Assembly (NCBI GenBank): GCA_945895265.1
Contig: CAMDEF010000033.1
Coordinates: 1-46,043 of the forward strand
Direction of reading: 5' to 3'
DNA length: 46,043 nt
Source of the DNA: Bordetella parapertussis
GTDB taxonomy: Bacteria > Pseudomonadota > Gammaproteobacteria > Burkholderiales > Burkholderiaceae_B
Below are positions 17,206 through 24,765 of this stretch, in pieces (positions within the stretch are counted from its first letter, which is position 1; every line of letters starts with the position of its first letter). The position numbers were made by a program, and so were the translations under genes. A model generated the notes under the pieces. It had not been told where the DNA came from and made no database searches. It saw nothing but the letters and a program-made list of their open reading frames with translations.

Positions 17206-17400
17206 TAAAATTGCAACAGTCGCTGAGTTAACCGACAACTTGCGGAGCGACTGAGTTGGGTCAAGACTGAAATGTCTGGCCGACAAAAAAATAATTCTGC
17301 TAAAGCGTCGCGCCCAGTCCAACGTCTTAACAGGTGAAGGTTCAGGGGTGCAACGCACCTCCTTAACCCACCTCTGGCTTTGCCAGTATAGGATGTGAGC
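17206..17400 (+). promoter_or_regulatory. structured 5' leader of metK (candidate regulatory RNA)
   Basis: The metK leader folds into several strong elements. Stem A: CAGTCGCT (17217-17224) with AGCGACTG (17246-17253), perfect 8 bp, 21-nt loop. In that loop CTTG (17239-17242) can pair with CAAG (17262-17265) as a pseudoknot with an 8-nt linker. A small AGAC/GTCT hairpin follows at about 17265-17276. Stem C: AGGTG/CACCT (17332-17336 with 17369-17373), GGTT/AACC, and GGTGC/GCACC around an AAC loop. Stem D: CTGGC TTT GCCAG (17374-17386) abuts stem C and ends 4 bp before the ribosome site at about 17391. GTCGC at 17307-17311 repeats the 5' strand of stem A and could swap with it. A -10-like TAAAAT at 17206-17211 would start the RNA just before stem A. 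The stem A/pseudoknot layout recalls SAM-II riboswitches, but I cannot confirm a match. Confidence 0.6.
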
Positions 17401-18576
17401 ATGTCTACTAAATCAAACGATTTTCTCTTTACCTCTGAATCCGTGTCTGAAGGCCATCCTGATAAGGTTGCCGATCAGGTGTCTGATTCGATTCTTGATG
17501 CAATTTTTACCCAAGATCCCCATGCACGTGTCGCGGCCGAAACGCTTTGCAATACCGGCTTGGTGGTGTTGGCCGGTGAAATCACAACCACTGCTAACGT
17601 GGATTACATCCAGGTTGCACGCGACACCATCAAACGCATCGGCTACGACAACACCGACTACGGTATTGATTACAAAGGTTGCGCGGTCTTGGTGGCCTAC
17701 GACAAGCAATCGCCTGATATCGCCCAAGGCGTTGACCGCGCCTCTGATGATTATTTGAATCAAGGTGCCGGCGACCAAGGTTTGATGTTTGGCTATGCCT
17801 GCTCTGAGACCCCTGACCTGATGCCCGCACCGATTTGGTACGCACACCGTTTGGTACAGCGCCAAAGCGAATTGCGTAAAGACGGCCGCCTGCCTTGGTT
17901 GCGCCCTGATGCCAAGTCGCAAGTCACGTTTCGCTATGTCAATGGCAAACCCGTCGAAGTCGATACCGTGGTGTTGTCAACACAACACGCGCCCGAAATC
18001 ACGCTCGACGAAATCAAAGCGTCAGTGATCGAACACATCATTCGCCCAAGCTTTCCGGCAGAGCTGTTGACGCCTAAGACCAAGTTCTTGGTGAACCCAA
18101 CCGGTCGCTTCGTGATCGGCGGCCCCCAGGGCGATTGCGGCTTAACAGGTCGCAAAATTATCGTTGACACCTACGGTGGCGCTTGCCCACACGGTGGCGG
18201 CGCGTTCTCGGGCAAAGACCCCTCAAAGGTTGACCGCTCGGCTGCCTATGCCGCCCGCTATGTTGCCAAAAACATTGTGGCCGCTGGTTTGGCAACACAG
18301 TGCCAAGTGCAAGTCAGTTACGCAATCGGCGTAGCAGAGCCGATCAACATCACCGTTTACACCGAAGGCACTGGCGTGATTTCTGATGACGCTTTGGCCT
18401 TGTTGGTGCGCGAGCACTTTGACCTGCGTCCAAAAGGCATCGTCAATATGCTCGATTTGTTGCGTCCAATCTATACCAAGACAGCAGCCTACGGTCACTT
18501 TGGTCGTAACGAGCCCGAGTTCACCTGGGAAGCGACCGACAAAGCCGCTGCACTGAAAAAGGCAGCCGGTAAGTAA
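17401..18576 (+). CDS. metK: S-adenosylmethionine synthetase (methionine adenosyltransferase)
   Basis: Makes SAM from methionine and ATP in the cytoplasm. 391 aa from the ATG at 17401; a GTG two codons earlier is also in frame, but [22 protein letters not shown] is the normal start and GGAT lies at the right distance. Motifs: [14 protein letters not shown] (ATP and metal), [10 protein letters not shown] (flexible-loop region), the methionine/P-loop segment [21 protein letters not shown], and [19 protein letters not shown]. All are intact. It is preceded by the folded leader at 17206-17400 and followed by a strong terminator at 18635. It feeds the methyl cycle completed by ahcY and metF about 4 kb downstream. 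Confidence 0.98.
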   Translation: MSTKSNDFLFTSESVSEGHPDKVADQVSDSILDAIFTQDPHARVAAETLCNTGLVVLAGEITTTANVDYIQVARDTIKRIGYDNTDYGIDYKGCAVLVAYDKQSPDIAQGVDRASDDYLNQGAGDQGLMFGYACSETPDLMPAPIWYAHRLVQRQSELRKDGRLPWLRPDAKSQVTFRYVNGKPVEVDTVVLSTQHAPEITLDEIKASVIEHIIRPSFPAELLTPKTKFLVNPTGRFVIGGPQGDCGLTGRKIIVDTYGGACPHGGGAFSGKDPSKVDRSAAYAARYVAKNIVAAGLATQCQVQVSYAIGVAEPINITVYTEGTGVISDDALALLVREHFDLRPKGIVNMLDLLRPIYTKTAAYGHFGRNEPEFTWEATDKAAALKKAAGK

Positions 18577-18634
18577 TGTAGGTGTTGGCCTAGCGGCCAC
18601 GCTTGCTTCAGTGTTTTAACGCCATCAACGCGGT

Positions 18635-18677
18635 AAAAAATGCCCCTGTACAGAGAGACCTGTGTAGGGGCATTTTT
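18635..18677. terminator. intrinsic terminator after metK
   Basis: AAAAATGCCCCT (from 18636) pairs with AGGGGCATTTTT (18666-18677), and GTACAG/CTGTGT extends the stem with two G-U pairs to roughly 16 bp. The stem is flanked by an A run on the 5' side and a T run on the 3' side, so it can act in both directions; in the plus direction it terminates metK. Confidence 0.93.
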
Positions 18678-18710
18678 ACGTGAGTCAGATCCCAGTGCTA
18701 TGCTGTACCG

Positions 18711-18959
18711 ATGACCTCACCGACTCAAAAACACAACCACAGTCCAAGCGCCGAAACAGCCCCCGAAGTAGGCCAACCCGGCGCAGCAGACTCACCCTGC
18801 GTGGCCGTCTGCTCAACCTTGTTTGAAGATGTCTGCCGAGGTTGCGGGCGCACAATCATGGAAGTGTCAAACTGGGTCTTTATGGACGACGCCGAAAAGC
18901 AAGCCGTCTGGGTCAGAATCCGTGCCGAAGGCTACCCAAGACGCCCCGGCACGACGTAA
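18711..18959 (+). CDS. DUF1289 domain-containing small protein
   Basis: 82-aa protein with a 27-residue polar N-terminus and a DUF1289 domain: SPCVAVCSTL, then CRGCGRTIMEVSNW. The four cysteines (pattern CxxxC then CxxC) probably bind metal. The domain is widespread in proteobacteria as short proteins of unknown function. It begins 33 bp after the metK terminator, so it needs its own promoter. The stop codon is followed by the duplicated palindromic element. Confidence 0.88.
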   Translation: MTSPTQKHNHSPSAETAPEVGQPGAADSPCVAVCSTLFEDVCRGCGRTIMEVSNWVFMDDAEKQAVWVRIRAEGYPRRPGTT

Positions 18960-18985
18960 AACTTTTAGGCTAACGCAAACCTCAA

Positions 18986-19145
18986 GGTCAGACCGGAGGC
19001 ACCTAAATTTGCTCAGCACAATTTAGGTGCGTAGAGTCTGACCGTGCGCAGGCAAAGAACGAAACCCCTACGCCTCGCAAACCCCAAGGTCAGACCGGAG
19101 GCACCTAAATTTGCTCAGCACAATTTAGGTGCGCAGAGTCTGACC
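18986..19145. repeat. tandem pair of 58-bp palindromic elements
   Basis: Two copies, 18986-19043 and 19088-19145, spaced 102 bp start to start, differ at one base. Each has outer arms GGTCAGAC/GTCTGACC and inner arms GCACCTAAATT/AATTTAGGTGC around a 10-nt loop. The flanking sequence is duplicated as well: CGCAAACC before each copy and GTGCGCAGGCAAAGAACG after each, the latter with an extra 17-bp partial repeat after copy 2. The elements lie between convergent genes (DUF1289 and the GarR-like reductase). There is no T run, so this looks more like a REP/MITE-type mobile palindrome than an intrinsic terminator. Frames crossing it are not genes. Confidence 0.88.
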
Positions 19146-19204
19146 GTGCGCACGCAAAGAACGTGCGCAGGCAAAGAACGAAACCCCCACGCCCCGCCAG
19201 CAAT

Positions 19205-20110
19205 CTACTTATCAGACAACACAGTCCCAGCCAGCTTCTCAGACATCTTAGCGACAGCAGTGTGATCCTGGCCAGGCCCGAGCATCGCAGCCGAGGCTGC
19301 CCACATCTCACGGCACAGCGCGGCAAACGGCGTTGGCGTATTGGTGTCTTTACCAATCCCCAACGCAATGCTTAAGTCTTTGACCATCAAATCCAGACCA
19401 AAACCCGCGTTGTACTGACCTGACAACACAAACTGTTTGAATTTTTTCTGCGTTGAGTTGTTCATGCCGGTTGAAGAGTTCAACACGTCGACCATCGCAG
19501 CAGGATCCAGACCAAAACGCTTACCGATCAGCAAAGCCTCAACCCCGATCAAAAAGCCACCCGCAGAGACTAGGTTGTTAAGCGCTTTCATGGCGTGAGC
19601 CGAGCCGACATCACCGGTTGGGGTAATCGAAGTGCCCATACAGGACAAGACTGGGCGCACACGCTCGAGCAAGGCTGCGCTACCACCAAACATAATGGCC
19701 AGTTCGCCCGTTTTGGCGCGCGGTACGCCGCCCGATACTGGGGCATCAACCAAATGACCCTTGGCGGCCGCGACCTGCTCAGCCAACGCGCGGGTGATGG
19801 TAGGCACGCCAGAGCTCATTTCGACAATCACGGCATCGGGGCGCAGGCCTGCCAACACGCCGTCTGGGCCATTGAGCACGGCCTCAACGATCGCGCTGGT
19901 GGGCAAGATGGTGATGATGATGTCGGACGCCGCAGCCAGCGCACGATTGGAAGTAGCAACCGTGCCACCGATCTCTTTGCAAAAGGCTTGGGCGCGTTCG
20001 GCCGAAGCGTCAACAATTTGAAGGGGGTAGCCGGCTTTGTGCAATAAAGCGGCCATGGGCCATCCCATGCTACCTACACCGACAAAACCAATGGTTGGTT
20101 GAGCGCTCAT
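19205..20110 (-). CDS. beta-hydroxyacid dehydrogenase family (GarR/MmsB-like)
   Basis: NAD(P)-dependent 3-hydroxyacid dehydrogenase (301 aa), the family of tartronate semialdehyde reductase (GarR/GlxR) and 3-hydroxyisobutyrate dehydrogenase (MmsB). The Rossmann motif is GFVGVGSMGWPMA (residues 8-20). The substrate motif is DAPVSGGVPRAKTGELAIMFGG, and the catalytic Lys is in HAMKALNNLVSAG. DLMVKDLSIAL is the C-terminal helix motif. AAGG upstream of the ATG supports the start. It is divergent from the lactonase-like gene at 20444. Which beta-hydroxyacid it uses cannot be decided here. Confidence 0.92.
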   Translation of the reverse strand: MSAQPTIGFVGVGSMGWPMAALLHKAGYPLQIVDASAERAQAFCKEIGGTVATSNRALAAASDIIITILPTSAIVEAVLNGPDGVLAGLRPDAVIVEMSSGVPTITRALAEQVAAAKGHLVDAPVSGGVPRAKTGELAIMFGGSAALLERVRPVLSCMGTSITPTGDVGSAHAMKALNNLVSAGGFLIGVEALLIGKRFGLDPAAMVDVLNSSTGMNNSTQKKFKQFVLSGQYNAGFGLDLMVKDLSIALGIGKDTNTPTPFAALCREMWAASAAMLGPGQDHTAVAKMSEKLAGTVLSDK

Positions 20111-20443
20111 CTTTGACGTGCCTTTTTAAAAAGTGGGTTCAGCTTTGCGCAAGCGGTCGAACGAGCCGCTATGCAGAGCGAGAGTGAAAAAATTTAGCAG
20201 AGGCGTACCGGCTTATAAATGCGTTCGTATCCCCAAACGTTGAGCCTGATTGTCTGTGTTTGGCTTAACTCGTGTCAAGTGAGTCGTGCGACAGCGGGCT
20301 TGACAAGTACCGTGGGCAGCTCTCAAAATGACCCACGAGTTAGCATAACGTTAAGCTTTCAAAACGAATGAGTCGCAAATCGAGTACAGCGATAAGCGCT
20401 CAGAACGACTAATAAGCCGAGCAAAACGGTATCCGGAGACCTC
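20111..20443. other. divergent intergenic region between GarR-like and lactonase-like genes
   Basis: 333 bp with no convincing coding frame. It should contain promoters for both divergent genes. One candidate on the plus strand is annotated at 20300-20328. I see no tRNA, no clear riboswitch and no strong inverted repeat. Confidence 0.5.
20300..20328 (+). promoter_or_regulatory. possible promoter for the lactonase-like gene
   Basis: A perfect -35 box TTGACA (20300-20305) is followed after 17 bp by TCAAAA (20323-20328), which matches the -10 consensus poorly. It would give a leader of about 110 nt. Confidence 0.35.
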
Positions 20444-21241
20444 ATGACACTGCCTAATTACGAAATTTTTGCGCTGCGTTACGCCACCATGCCTAAGCGC
20501 ACGCGTCGCGAAAACTTCATAACCCACGATCCGCACGACGAGCTCATGCCGATGGACTATTTTGTGTGGCTGATCCGTGGCGAAGGCAGAACCATCATGG
20601 TGGACACTGGCTTTAACGCCGAGCAGGCTAAACAACGAGGCCGCACGCTGACGCGCTGCCCTGTTGGTTCTCTCGCCTTGTTAGGCATTGCCCCAGAAGA
20701 TGTCCAGGATGTCGTGATCACACACTTGCATTACGACCACGCAGGCAACATCGATTTATTGCCCAACGCTAAGTTTCATATTCAAGATGGCGAAATGGAT
20801 TACGCCTGTGGGCGACATATGTGTCAGGGCCTGTTTAGACACGCTTACAACATTGAGGATGTCGTCGCGCTGGTGCGTCGCGTGTACGCAGACCGAGTCG
20901 TGTTTCACGATGGTCGCGAAACGCTTTGCCCTGGGATTGAGTTGATGAAGATTGGTGGCCATACAAAGGGCCTGCAATCATTGCGTGTGCACACCGCGCG
21001 CGGTTGGGTGGTACTGGCTTCAGACGCCAGCCATTACTACGAAAACATGGAAAAACCCTCGCCGTTTCCGATTGTGTTTCATTTGGGTGAGATGCTGGAA
21101 GGCTACGGCATTTTGCGAGAAGCGGCTGATTCGCCCCAGCATGTTGTGCCCGGGCACGACCCACTGGTTCGCGAGCGTTACCCGTTTCATGGCGACCCAG
21201 CCAACGACATCGTCGCGTTGCATTTGCCGCCCAAGGGCTGA
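20444..21241 (+). CDS. metallo-beta-lactamase fold hydrolase, N-acyl homoserine lactonase-like
   Basis: 265-aa hydrolase of the metallo-beta-lactamase fold. The dinuclear metal motif HLHYDHAGN (HxHxDH) is intact. Further metal ligands are His in GGHTKGLQSL, Asp in LASDASHYYEN and His in VVPGHDP. The spacing and DASHYYEN-type segment match the AHL-lactonase (AttM/AiiA-like) and 4-pyridoxolactonase subgroup. The usual HTPGHQS reads HTKGLQS here, so substrate preference may differ. There is no signal peptide, so it is cytoplasmic. GGAG lies before the ATG. No luxI/luxR pair is in the window; a lactone from sugar-acid or cofactor catabolism is as plausible as a quorum signal. Confidence 0.88.
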   Translation: MTLPNYEIFALRYATMPKRTRRENFITHDPHDELMPMDYFVWLIRGEGRTIMVDTGFNAEQAKQRGRTLTRCPVGSLALLGIAPEDVQDVVITHLHYDHAGNIDLLPNAKFHIQDGEMDYACGRHMCQGLFRHAYNIEDVVALVRRVYADRVVFHDGRETLCPGIELMKIGGHTKGLQSLRVHTARGWVVLASDASHYYENMEKPSPFPIVFHLGEMLEGYGILREAADSPQHVVPGHDPLVRERYPFHGDPANDIVALHLPPKG

Positions 21242-21273
21242 CATTTAGTTACACAATAAATAAGAAACACGTA

Positions 21274-21303
21274 TTGCAAACGAACACGTAGATCCCTTAA
21301 AAT
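21274..21303 (+). promoter_or_regulatory. possible promoter giving a leaderless mRNA
   Basis: TTGCAA (21274-21279), an 18-bp spacer and TAAAAT (21298-21303; five of six matches). Transcription would start about seven bases later, at or next to the ATG at 21310, which has no ribosome site. Confidence 0.45.
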
Positions 21304-21309
21304 TTAGCC

Positions 21310-21531
21310 ATGGAAACACGACTCACTCGCTTAGAAGCCCTCATCCCAACCCTCGCCACGCGCGAGGATTTGGCCTGCCTCGAAACTCGCATGTCGGCCT
21401 CGATTAACAGGGTCGAAACAACGTTACAGAGCGAAATGAGCAAGCTGACATGGCGGATCATGGCGCTGTTAGCAGGATTGTTGCCCAGCCTGTTTGCAGC
21501 GGCTGTGTACGTGACCAAATACGCCAATTGA
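21310..21531 (+). CDS. small coiled-coil membrane protein
   Basis: 73-aa protein. Residues 1-45 are amphipathic and rich in Leu, Glu, Arg and Thr with heptad spacing, a short coiled coil (METRLTRLEALIPTLATRED). Residues about 49-68 form one transmembrane helix (IMALLAGLLPSLFAAAVYV), ending in KYAN. This resembles short single-pass coiled-coil proteins of the DUF1640/XhlA type. There is no Shine-Dalgarno sequence, but a good promoter lies at just the distance for a leaderless transcript. It lies between the lactonase-like gene and the ahcY control region. The organised architecture makes it more likely real than chance; the function is unknown. Confidence 0.62.
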   Translation: METRLTRLEALIPTLATREDLACLETRMSASINRVETTLQSEMSKLTWRIMALLAGLLPSLFAAAVYVTKYAN

Positions 21532-21787
21532 GTTAAACCAATCAGCGCAACAGCTCTAGTCAAGCAGGTAGGCTAACAGCTAAATCTGGGGTCAGTGTCT
21601 CTGCGTATGCCGTGAGTGCCAGAGCAGCTGCACACCAAGTATGTCTGAATAAGCGGGCTTGCTGAGGTAAAAATCCTTTGGGAGCAAGAGGTTGTAGGCT
21701 TATTCTCGGCAAAAACCCTAAGCCTTCAAGAGGTTGTACCAACACATTTTGCTGCAAGTGCAAAAAAAACGCGCTACAATCATGTTG
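21532..21787. other. intergenic spacer upstream of the ahcY riboswitch
   Basis: No coding frame is credible here. An imperfect hairpin lies at 21648-21704: AATAAGC (21648-21654) pairs with GCTTATT (21698-21704), and CTTGCT (21658-21663) with AGCAAG (21683-21688). The 12-mer CAAGAGGTTGTA occurs twice, near 21685 and 21728. The ahcY promoter is at the right-hand end. Confidence 0.5.
21749..21780 (+). promoter_or_regulatory. ahcY promoter
   Basis: The -10 box TACAAT (21775-21780; five of six matches) places the start of transcription near 21787, exactly where the SAH aptamer begins. The -35 is less clear: TTGCTG at 21749 is 20 bp away and TGCAAG at 21753 is 16 bp away. Confidence 0.55.
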
Positions 21788-21890
21788 CTTTTGAGGAGCG
21801 TTGCGACGGGTCCACTGCAGTTTGCCGATCCGCCAGGCTCATAAGCTTCTACGTTACCGTTGGTGCTTTTGCCAACCTTAACGGCGCTCA
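21788..21890 (+). promoter_or_regulatory. S-adenosylhomocysteine (SAH) riboswitch
   Basis: The conserved SAH aptamer core is present: GAGGAGCGTTGCGACGG (21793-21809), CCGCCAGGCTC (21830-21840) and AACGGCGCTCA (21880-21890). P1 forms between CTTTTGAG (21788-21795) and CTCATAAG (21838-21845) with one mismatch. P2 forms between CGGGTC (about 21807-21812) and GATCCG. A GTTGG/CCAAC hairpin follows. The pseudoknot GAGCG (21796-21800) pairs with CGCTC (21885-21889). This class binds SAH and raises expression of SAH-recycling genes; the gene downstream is ahcY, the expected target. Confidence 0.95.
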
Positions 21891-21977
21891 CCCAATCCTG
21901 CCAGACAGCGATTGCGGTGGTGCTCAAGTTCACCCCAACATCGCATTGCTGAGCAGGCTCACCGGAGCCTTCTTGCC

Positions 21978-23393
21978 ATGACTGTTGCTACACAAAAATT
22001 TACTGACTTCTACGTTGCTGACCTCTCTCTTGCAGAGTGGGGCCGTCGCGAAATCCAGATCGCTGAAACTGAAATGCCAGGCCTGATGGCCACACGTGCT
22101 GAGTTCAGCAAAACGAAGCCATTGAAGGGCGCCCGTATTACAGGCAGCCTGCACATGACGATTCAAACGGCTGTGCTCATCGAAACACTGCAAGCGCTGG
22201 GTGCTGAAGTGCGTTGGGCATCGTGCAATATTTATTCAACCCAAGACCACGCTGCAGCCGCAATTGCCGCGGTTGGTACGCCAGTGTTCGCCAAAAAAGG
22301 CGAAACCTTGGTTGAGTACTGGGATTACACCCATAAGATTTTTGAATGGCCAGGCGAGCATCAAGCCAATATGATTTTGGATGATGGTGGCGATGCCACA
22401 CTGTTGTTGCATCTGGGCACCAAGGCCGAGTCAGATTTGTCGGTATTAAACAGCCCAAGCTCTGAAGAAGAAGTGGTGTTGTTTGCTGCGATCAAAGCCA
22501 CGATCAAGCGCGATCCAAAGTGGTACTCCTCGCGTTTAGCCCAGATCAAGGGCGTGACCGAAGAAACCACCACAGGCGTCTTGCGCTTGTACAACATGTC
22601 AAAGAAAGGCGAACTCGCCTTTGCGGCGATTAACGTCAATGATTCAGTGACCAAGTCAAAGTTTGACAACCTCTACGGTTGCCGTGAGTCGTTGGTTGAC
22701 GCGATTAAGCGTGCGACCGATGTCATGATCGCCGGTAAAGTTGCAGTGGTGGCAGGTTACGGCGATGTGGGTAAAGGTTCGGCTCAAGCCTTGGCAGCTT
22801 TGCGCGCTCAAGTTTGGGTCACTGAAATCGACCCGATCTGCGCACTGCAAGCGGCGATGGAAGGCTTCAAAGTGGTCACTATGGAAGAGGCCGCCGATAA
22901 GGCTGACATCTTCGTGACTGCCACGGGTAACTACAACGTCATCACGCGTGCCCACATGGACCGCATGAAAGACCAGGCAATCGTTTGCAACATCGGTCAC
23001 TTCGATAACGAAATCGATGTCGTCGGTATCGAAAATCTGGTGTGGGAAGAAATTAAGCCACAGGTTGACCACGTGATTTTCCCTGACGGCAAGCGCATTA
23101 TCTTGTTGGCAAAGGGCCGCTTGGTGAACTTGGGTTGCGGTACTGGCCACCCCTCGTTTGTGATGTCATCATCGTTTACCAATCAAACCATGGCACAGAT
23201 CGAACTGTTTAGCCGTAACGAGCAGTACACCTCTGGTCAGGTCTATGTGTTGCCTAAGCACCTTGATGAAAAAGTTGCTCGTTTGCATCTCGACAAAATT
23301 GGCGCACACTTGACAAAACTGACGCCACAACAAGCTGCCTATATCAGCGTCAAGCAAGATGGCCCCTTCAAGGGCGAACAGTACCGTTATTAA
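21978..23393 (+). CDS. ahcY: adenosylhomocysteinase
   Basis: NAD-dependent S-adenosylhomocysteine hydrolase (471 aa), which splits SAH into homocysteine and adenosine and so keeps methyltransferases running. The frame is open to 21912, but the ATG at 21978 ([20 protein letters not shown]) with GGAG upstream gives the standard N-terminus. Motifs: [40 protein letters not shown], the NAD motif [16 protein letters not shown], and the C-terminal [10 protein letters not shown] and [13 protein letters not shown] that contact NAD across subunits. The insert around the WPGEHQANM region is typical of bacterial and plant forms. Controlled by the SAH riboswitch and followed by YvlD-like and metF genes. 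Confidence 0.98.
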   Translation: MTVATQKFTDFYVADLSLAEWGRREIQIAETEMPGLMATRAEFSKTKPLKGARITGSLHMTIQTAVLIETLQALGAEVRWASCNIYSTQDHAAAAIAAVGTPVFAKKGETLVEYWDYTHKIFEWPGEHQANMILDDGGDATLLLHLGTKAESDLSVLNSPSSEEEVVLFAAIKATIKRDPKWYSSRLAQIKGVTEETTTGVLRLYNMSKKGELAFAAINVNDSVTKSKFDNLYGCRESLVDAIKRATDVMIAGKVAVVAGYGDVGKGSAQALAALRAQVWVTEIDPICALQAAMEGFKVVTMEEAADKADIFVTATGNYNVITRAHMDRMKDQAIVCNIGHFDNEIDVVGIENLVWEEIKPQVDHVIFPDGKRIILLAKGRLVNLGCGTGHPSFVMSSSFTNQTMAQIELFSRNEQYTSGQVYVLPKHLDEKVARLHLDKIGAHLTKLTPQQAAYISVKQDGPFKGEQYRY

Positions 23394-23484
23394 GCCGCTA
23401 GCCGTGCGGCCTCGTCTGCAGTTTTAGGCAAGGTCGCATGGTCAGGCCGGTTGTCCGCTACGTTTCACTTACCTGGGGTTCGCC

Positions 23485-23823
23485 ATGACTTTGTTACTTG
23501 TCTGGATACTAAATGCAGTTGCCTTATTGGTCGTTGCATATATTTTGCCTGGCATTGCTGTAGCGAGCTTTTGGTCTGCGATGTGGGCAGCGTTGGTGCT
23601 GGGTTTGATCAACATGTTGGTGAAACCTTTGTTTGTGTTGTTGACCTTGCCGATCACGATCGTGACCGTTGGTTTGTTTTTGTTTGTGATCAACGCGTTG
23701 ATGTTTTGGCTGGCGGGGTCACTCTTCAAAGGCTTTCGGGTCGATGGCTTTTGGTGGGCAGTTGGGGGCGCGTTGTTATACAGCTTGATTTCCAGTTTCT
23801 TGACGAACTTAATCAATAAGTAA
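23485..23823 (+). CDS. YvlD-like four-helix membrane protein (phage holin IV superfamily)
   Basis: 112-aa hydrophobic protein with about four transmembrane helices (residues 2-22, 27-46, 50-75 and 87-108). The motif LVLGLINMLVKPLFVLLTLPIT is characteristic of the YvlD/mycobacterial 4-TM holin superfamily, seen here as GLINMLVKPLF and TLPITIVTVGLFLF. Despite the family name, nothing links it to a phage. It lies between ahcY and metF, 91 bp after the former and 3 bp before the latter, so it is probably co-transcribed under the SAH riboswitch. Its role in the methyl cycle, if any, is unknown. Confidence 0.9.
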   Translation: MTLLLVWILNAVALLVVAYILPGIAVASFWSAMWAALVLGLINMLVKPLFVLLTLPITIVTVGLFLFVINALMFWLAGSLFKGFRVDGFWWAVGGALLYSLISSFLTNLINK

Positions 23824-23826
23824 TCA

Positions 23827-24672
23827 ATGACGATGCAAGCAAGCACGGCGTTTAGCCTAGAGTTTTTTCCGCCTCGCGATGACGCTGCGAAGCAGCGGTT
23901 GGTTGCGGGCGCCCAACAGATGTTGGTGATCGATCCGGTTTACTGCAGTGTCACATTTGGCGCAGGTGGTTCGACCCGTGATGGCACGTTTGATACGGTG
24001 CGTGTGTTGCGTGAGTTGGGCCGCGATGCGGCGCCTCACTTGTCTTGTATCGGGTCAAGTCGAGACGAGCTCAAGTCGTTGTTACAGTTATATCGTAAAG
24101 AGGGTGTGCGCCGTATTGTGGCCTTGCGTGGTGATATGCCTTCGGGCATGGGCGCCGATGCTGCCGGTGCGTTGCGGCATGCCAGTGATTTGGTTGACTT
24201 GATTCGCCACGAAACCGGCGATTGGTTTCATATTGAAGTGGCGGCTTACCCTGAGATGCATCCTCAGGCGGCAGGGCCTGAACATGACTTGACGCACTTT
24301 GTGAATAAGGTGCGGGCTGGTGCAGACAGTGCGATTACGCAGTATTTCTTTAATGCAGATGCGTACTTTGATTTTGTCGATCGCGCACAGGCTAAGGGCG
24401 TGAATATCCCGATTGTGCCGGGTATCATGCCTATCACCAACTATACGCAGCTCATGCGGTTTTCAGAAATGTGTGGGGCTGAAGTGCCGCGCTGGATCCG
24501 CTTGCGGCTGGCAGAATTGGGCGACGACAAAGAGTCGATTCGCGCCTTTGGTACCGAGGTAGTCACAGATTTGTGCCAAACTTTGTTGGATAACGATGTG
24601 CCAGGCCTACACTTTTATACCTTGAACAACGCCGAGGCCACACTGGCAATTTGGCGAGGGTTGACTGTTTAG
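23827..24672 (+). CDS. metF: 5,10-methylenetetrahydrofolate reductase
   Basis: FAD enzyme (281 aa) that reduces methylene-THF to 5-methyl-THF, the methyl donor for methionine synthesis. Motifs: FSLEFFPPRD at the N-terminus (catalytic Glu), VTFGAGGSTRDGT, HLSCIGSSRDEL, RRIVALRGDMP, HIEVAAYPEMHP, and ITQYFFNADAYFDFV with the flavin contacts. The ATG is 3 bp after the YvlD-like stop. With ahcY it makes a methyl-cycle operon; homocysteine from AhcY is remethylated with the methyl-THF made here. A bidirectional terminator follows. Confidence 0.97.
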   Translation: MTMQASTAFSLEFFPPRDDAAKQRLVAGAQQMLVIDPVYCSVTFGAGGSTRDGTFDTVRVLRELGRDAAPHLSCIGSSRDELKSLLQLYRKEGVRRIVALRGDMPSGMGADAAGALRHASDLVDLIRHETGDWFHIEVAAYPEMHPQAAGPEHDLTHFVNKVRAGADSAITQYFFNADAYFDFVDRAQAKGVNIPIVPGIMPITNYTQLMRFSEMCGAEVPRWIRLRLAELGDDKESIRAFGTEVVTDLCQTLLDNDVPGLHFYTLNNAEATLAIWRGLTV

Positions 24673-24712
24673 CGTCAGGTACCCTGGGTTGTACTTTTAG
24701 TTTGCAAGTCAT

Positions 24713-24741
24713 AAAAAAGCCTTCTATTTAGAAGGCTTTTT
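24713..24741. terminator. bidirectional intrinsic terminator between metF and the FTHF cyclo-ligase gene
   Basis: AAAAAGCCTTC pairs with GAAGGCTTTTT around a TATTTA loop: an 11-bp stem whose outer pairs are A-T runs. It serves metF on the plus strand and the convergent gene at 24766 on the minus strand. Confidence 0.93.
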
Positions 24742-24765
24742 CACGATAGCGCCTAAATGATCGTC

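Noticed and set aside
17254..17258. AGTTG pairing with CAACT in the metK stem A loop as a pseudoknot
   Set aside because: It would leave no linker to span the 8-bp stem, so it cannot form while stem A is intact; the CTTG/CAAG pairing with an 8-nt linker was kept instead.
19044..19375. Overlapping short frames across the duplicated palindromic element
   Set aside because: They are products of the repeated sequence itself, with similar peptides from each copy and no ribosome site.
23485..23823. Holin as a sign of a prophage
   Set aside because: The YvlD-like protein belongs to a holin-named superfamily that is common in chromosomes, and no phage gene is nearby.
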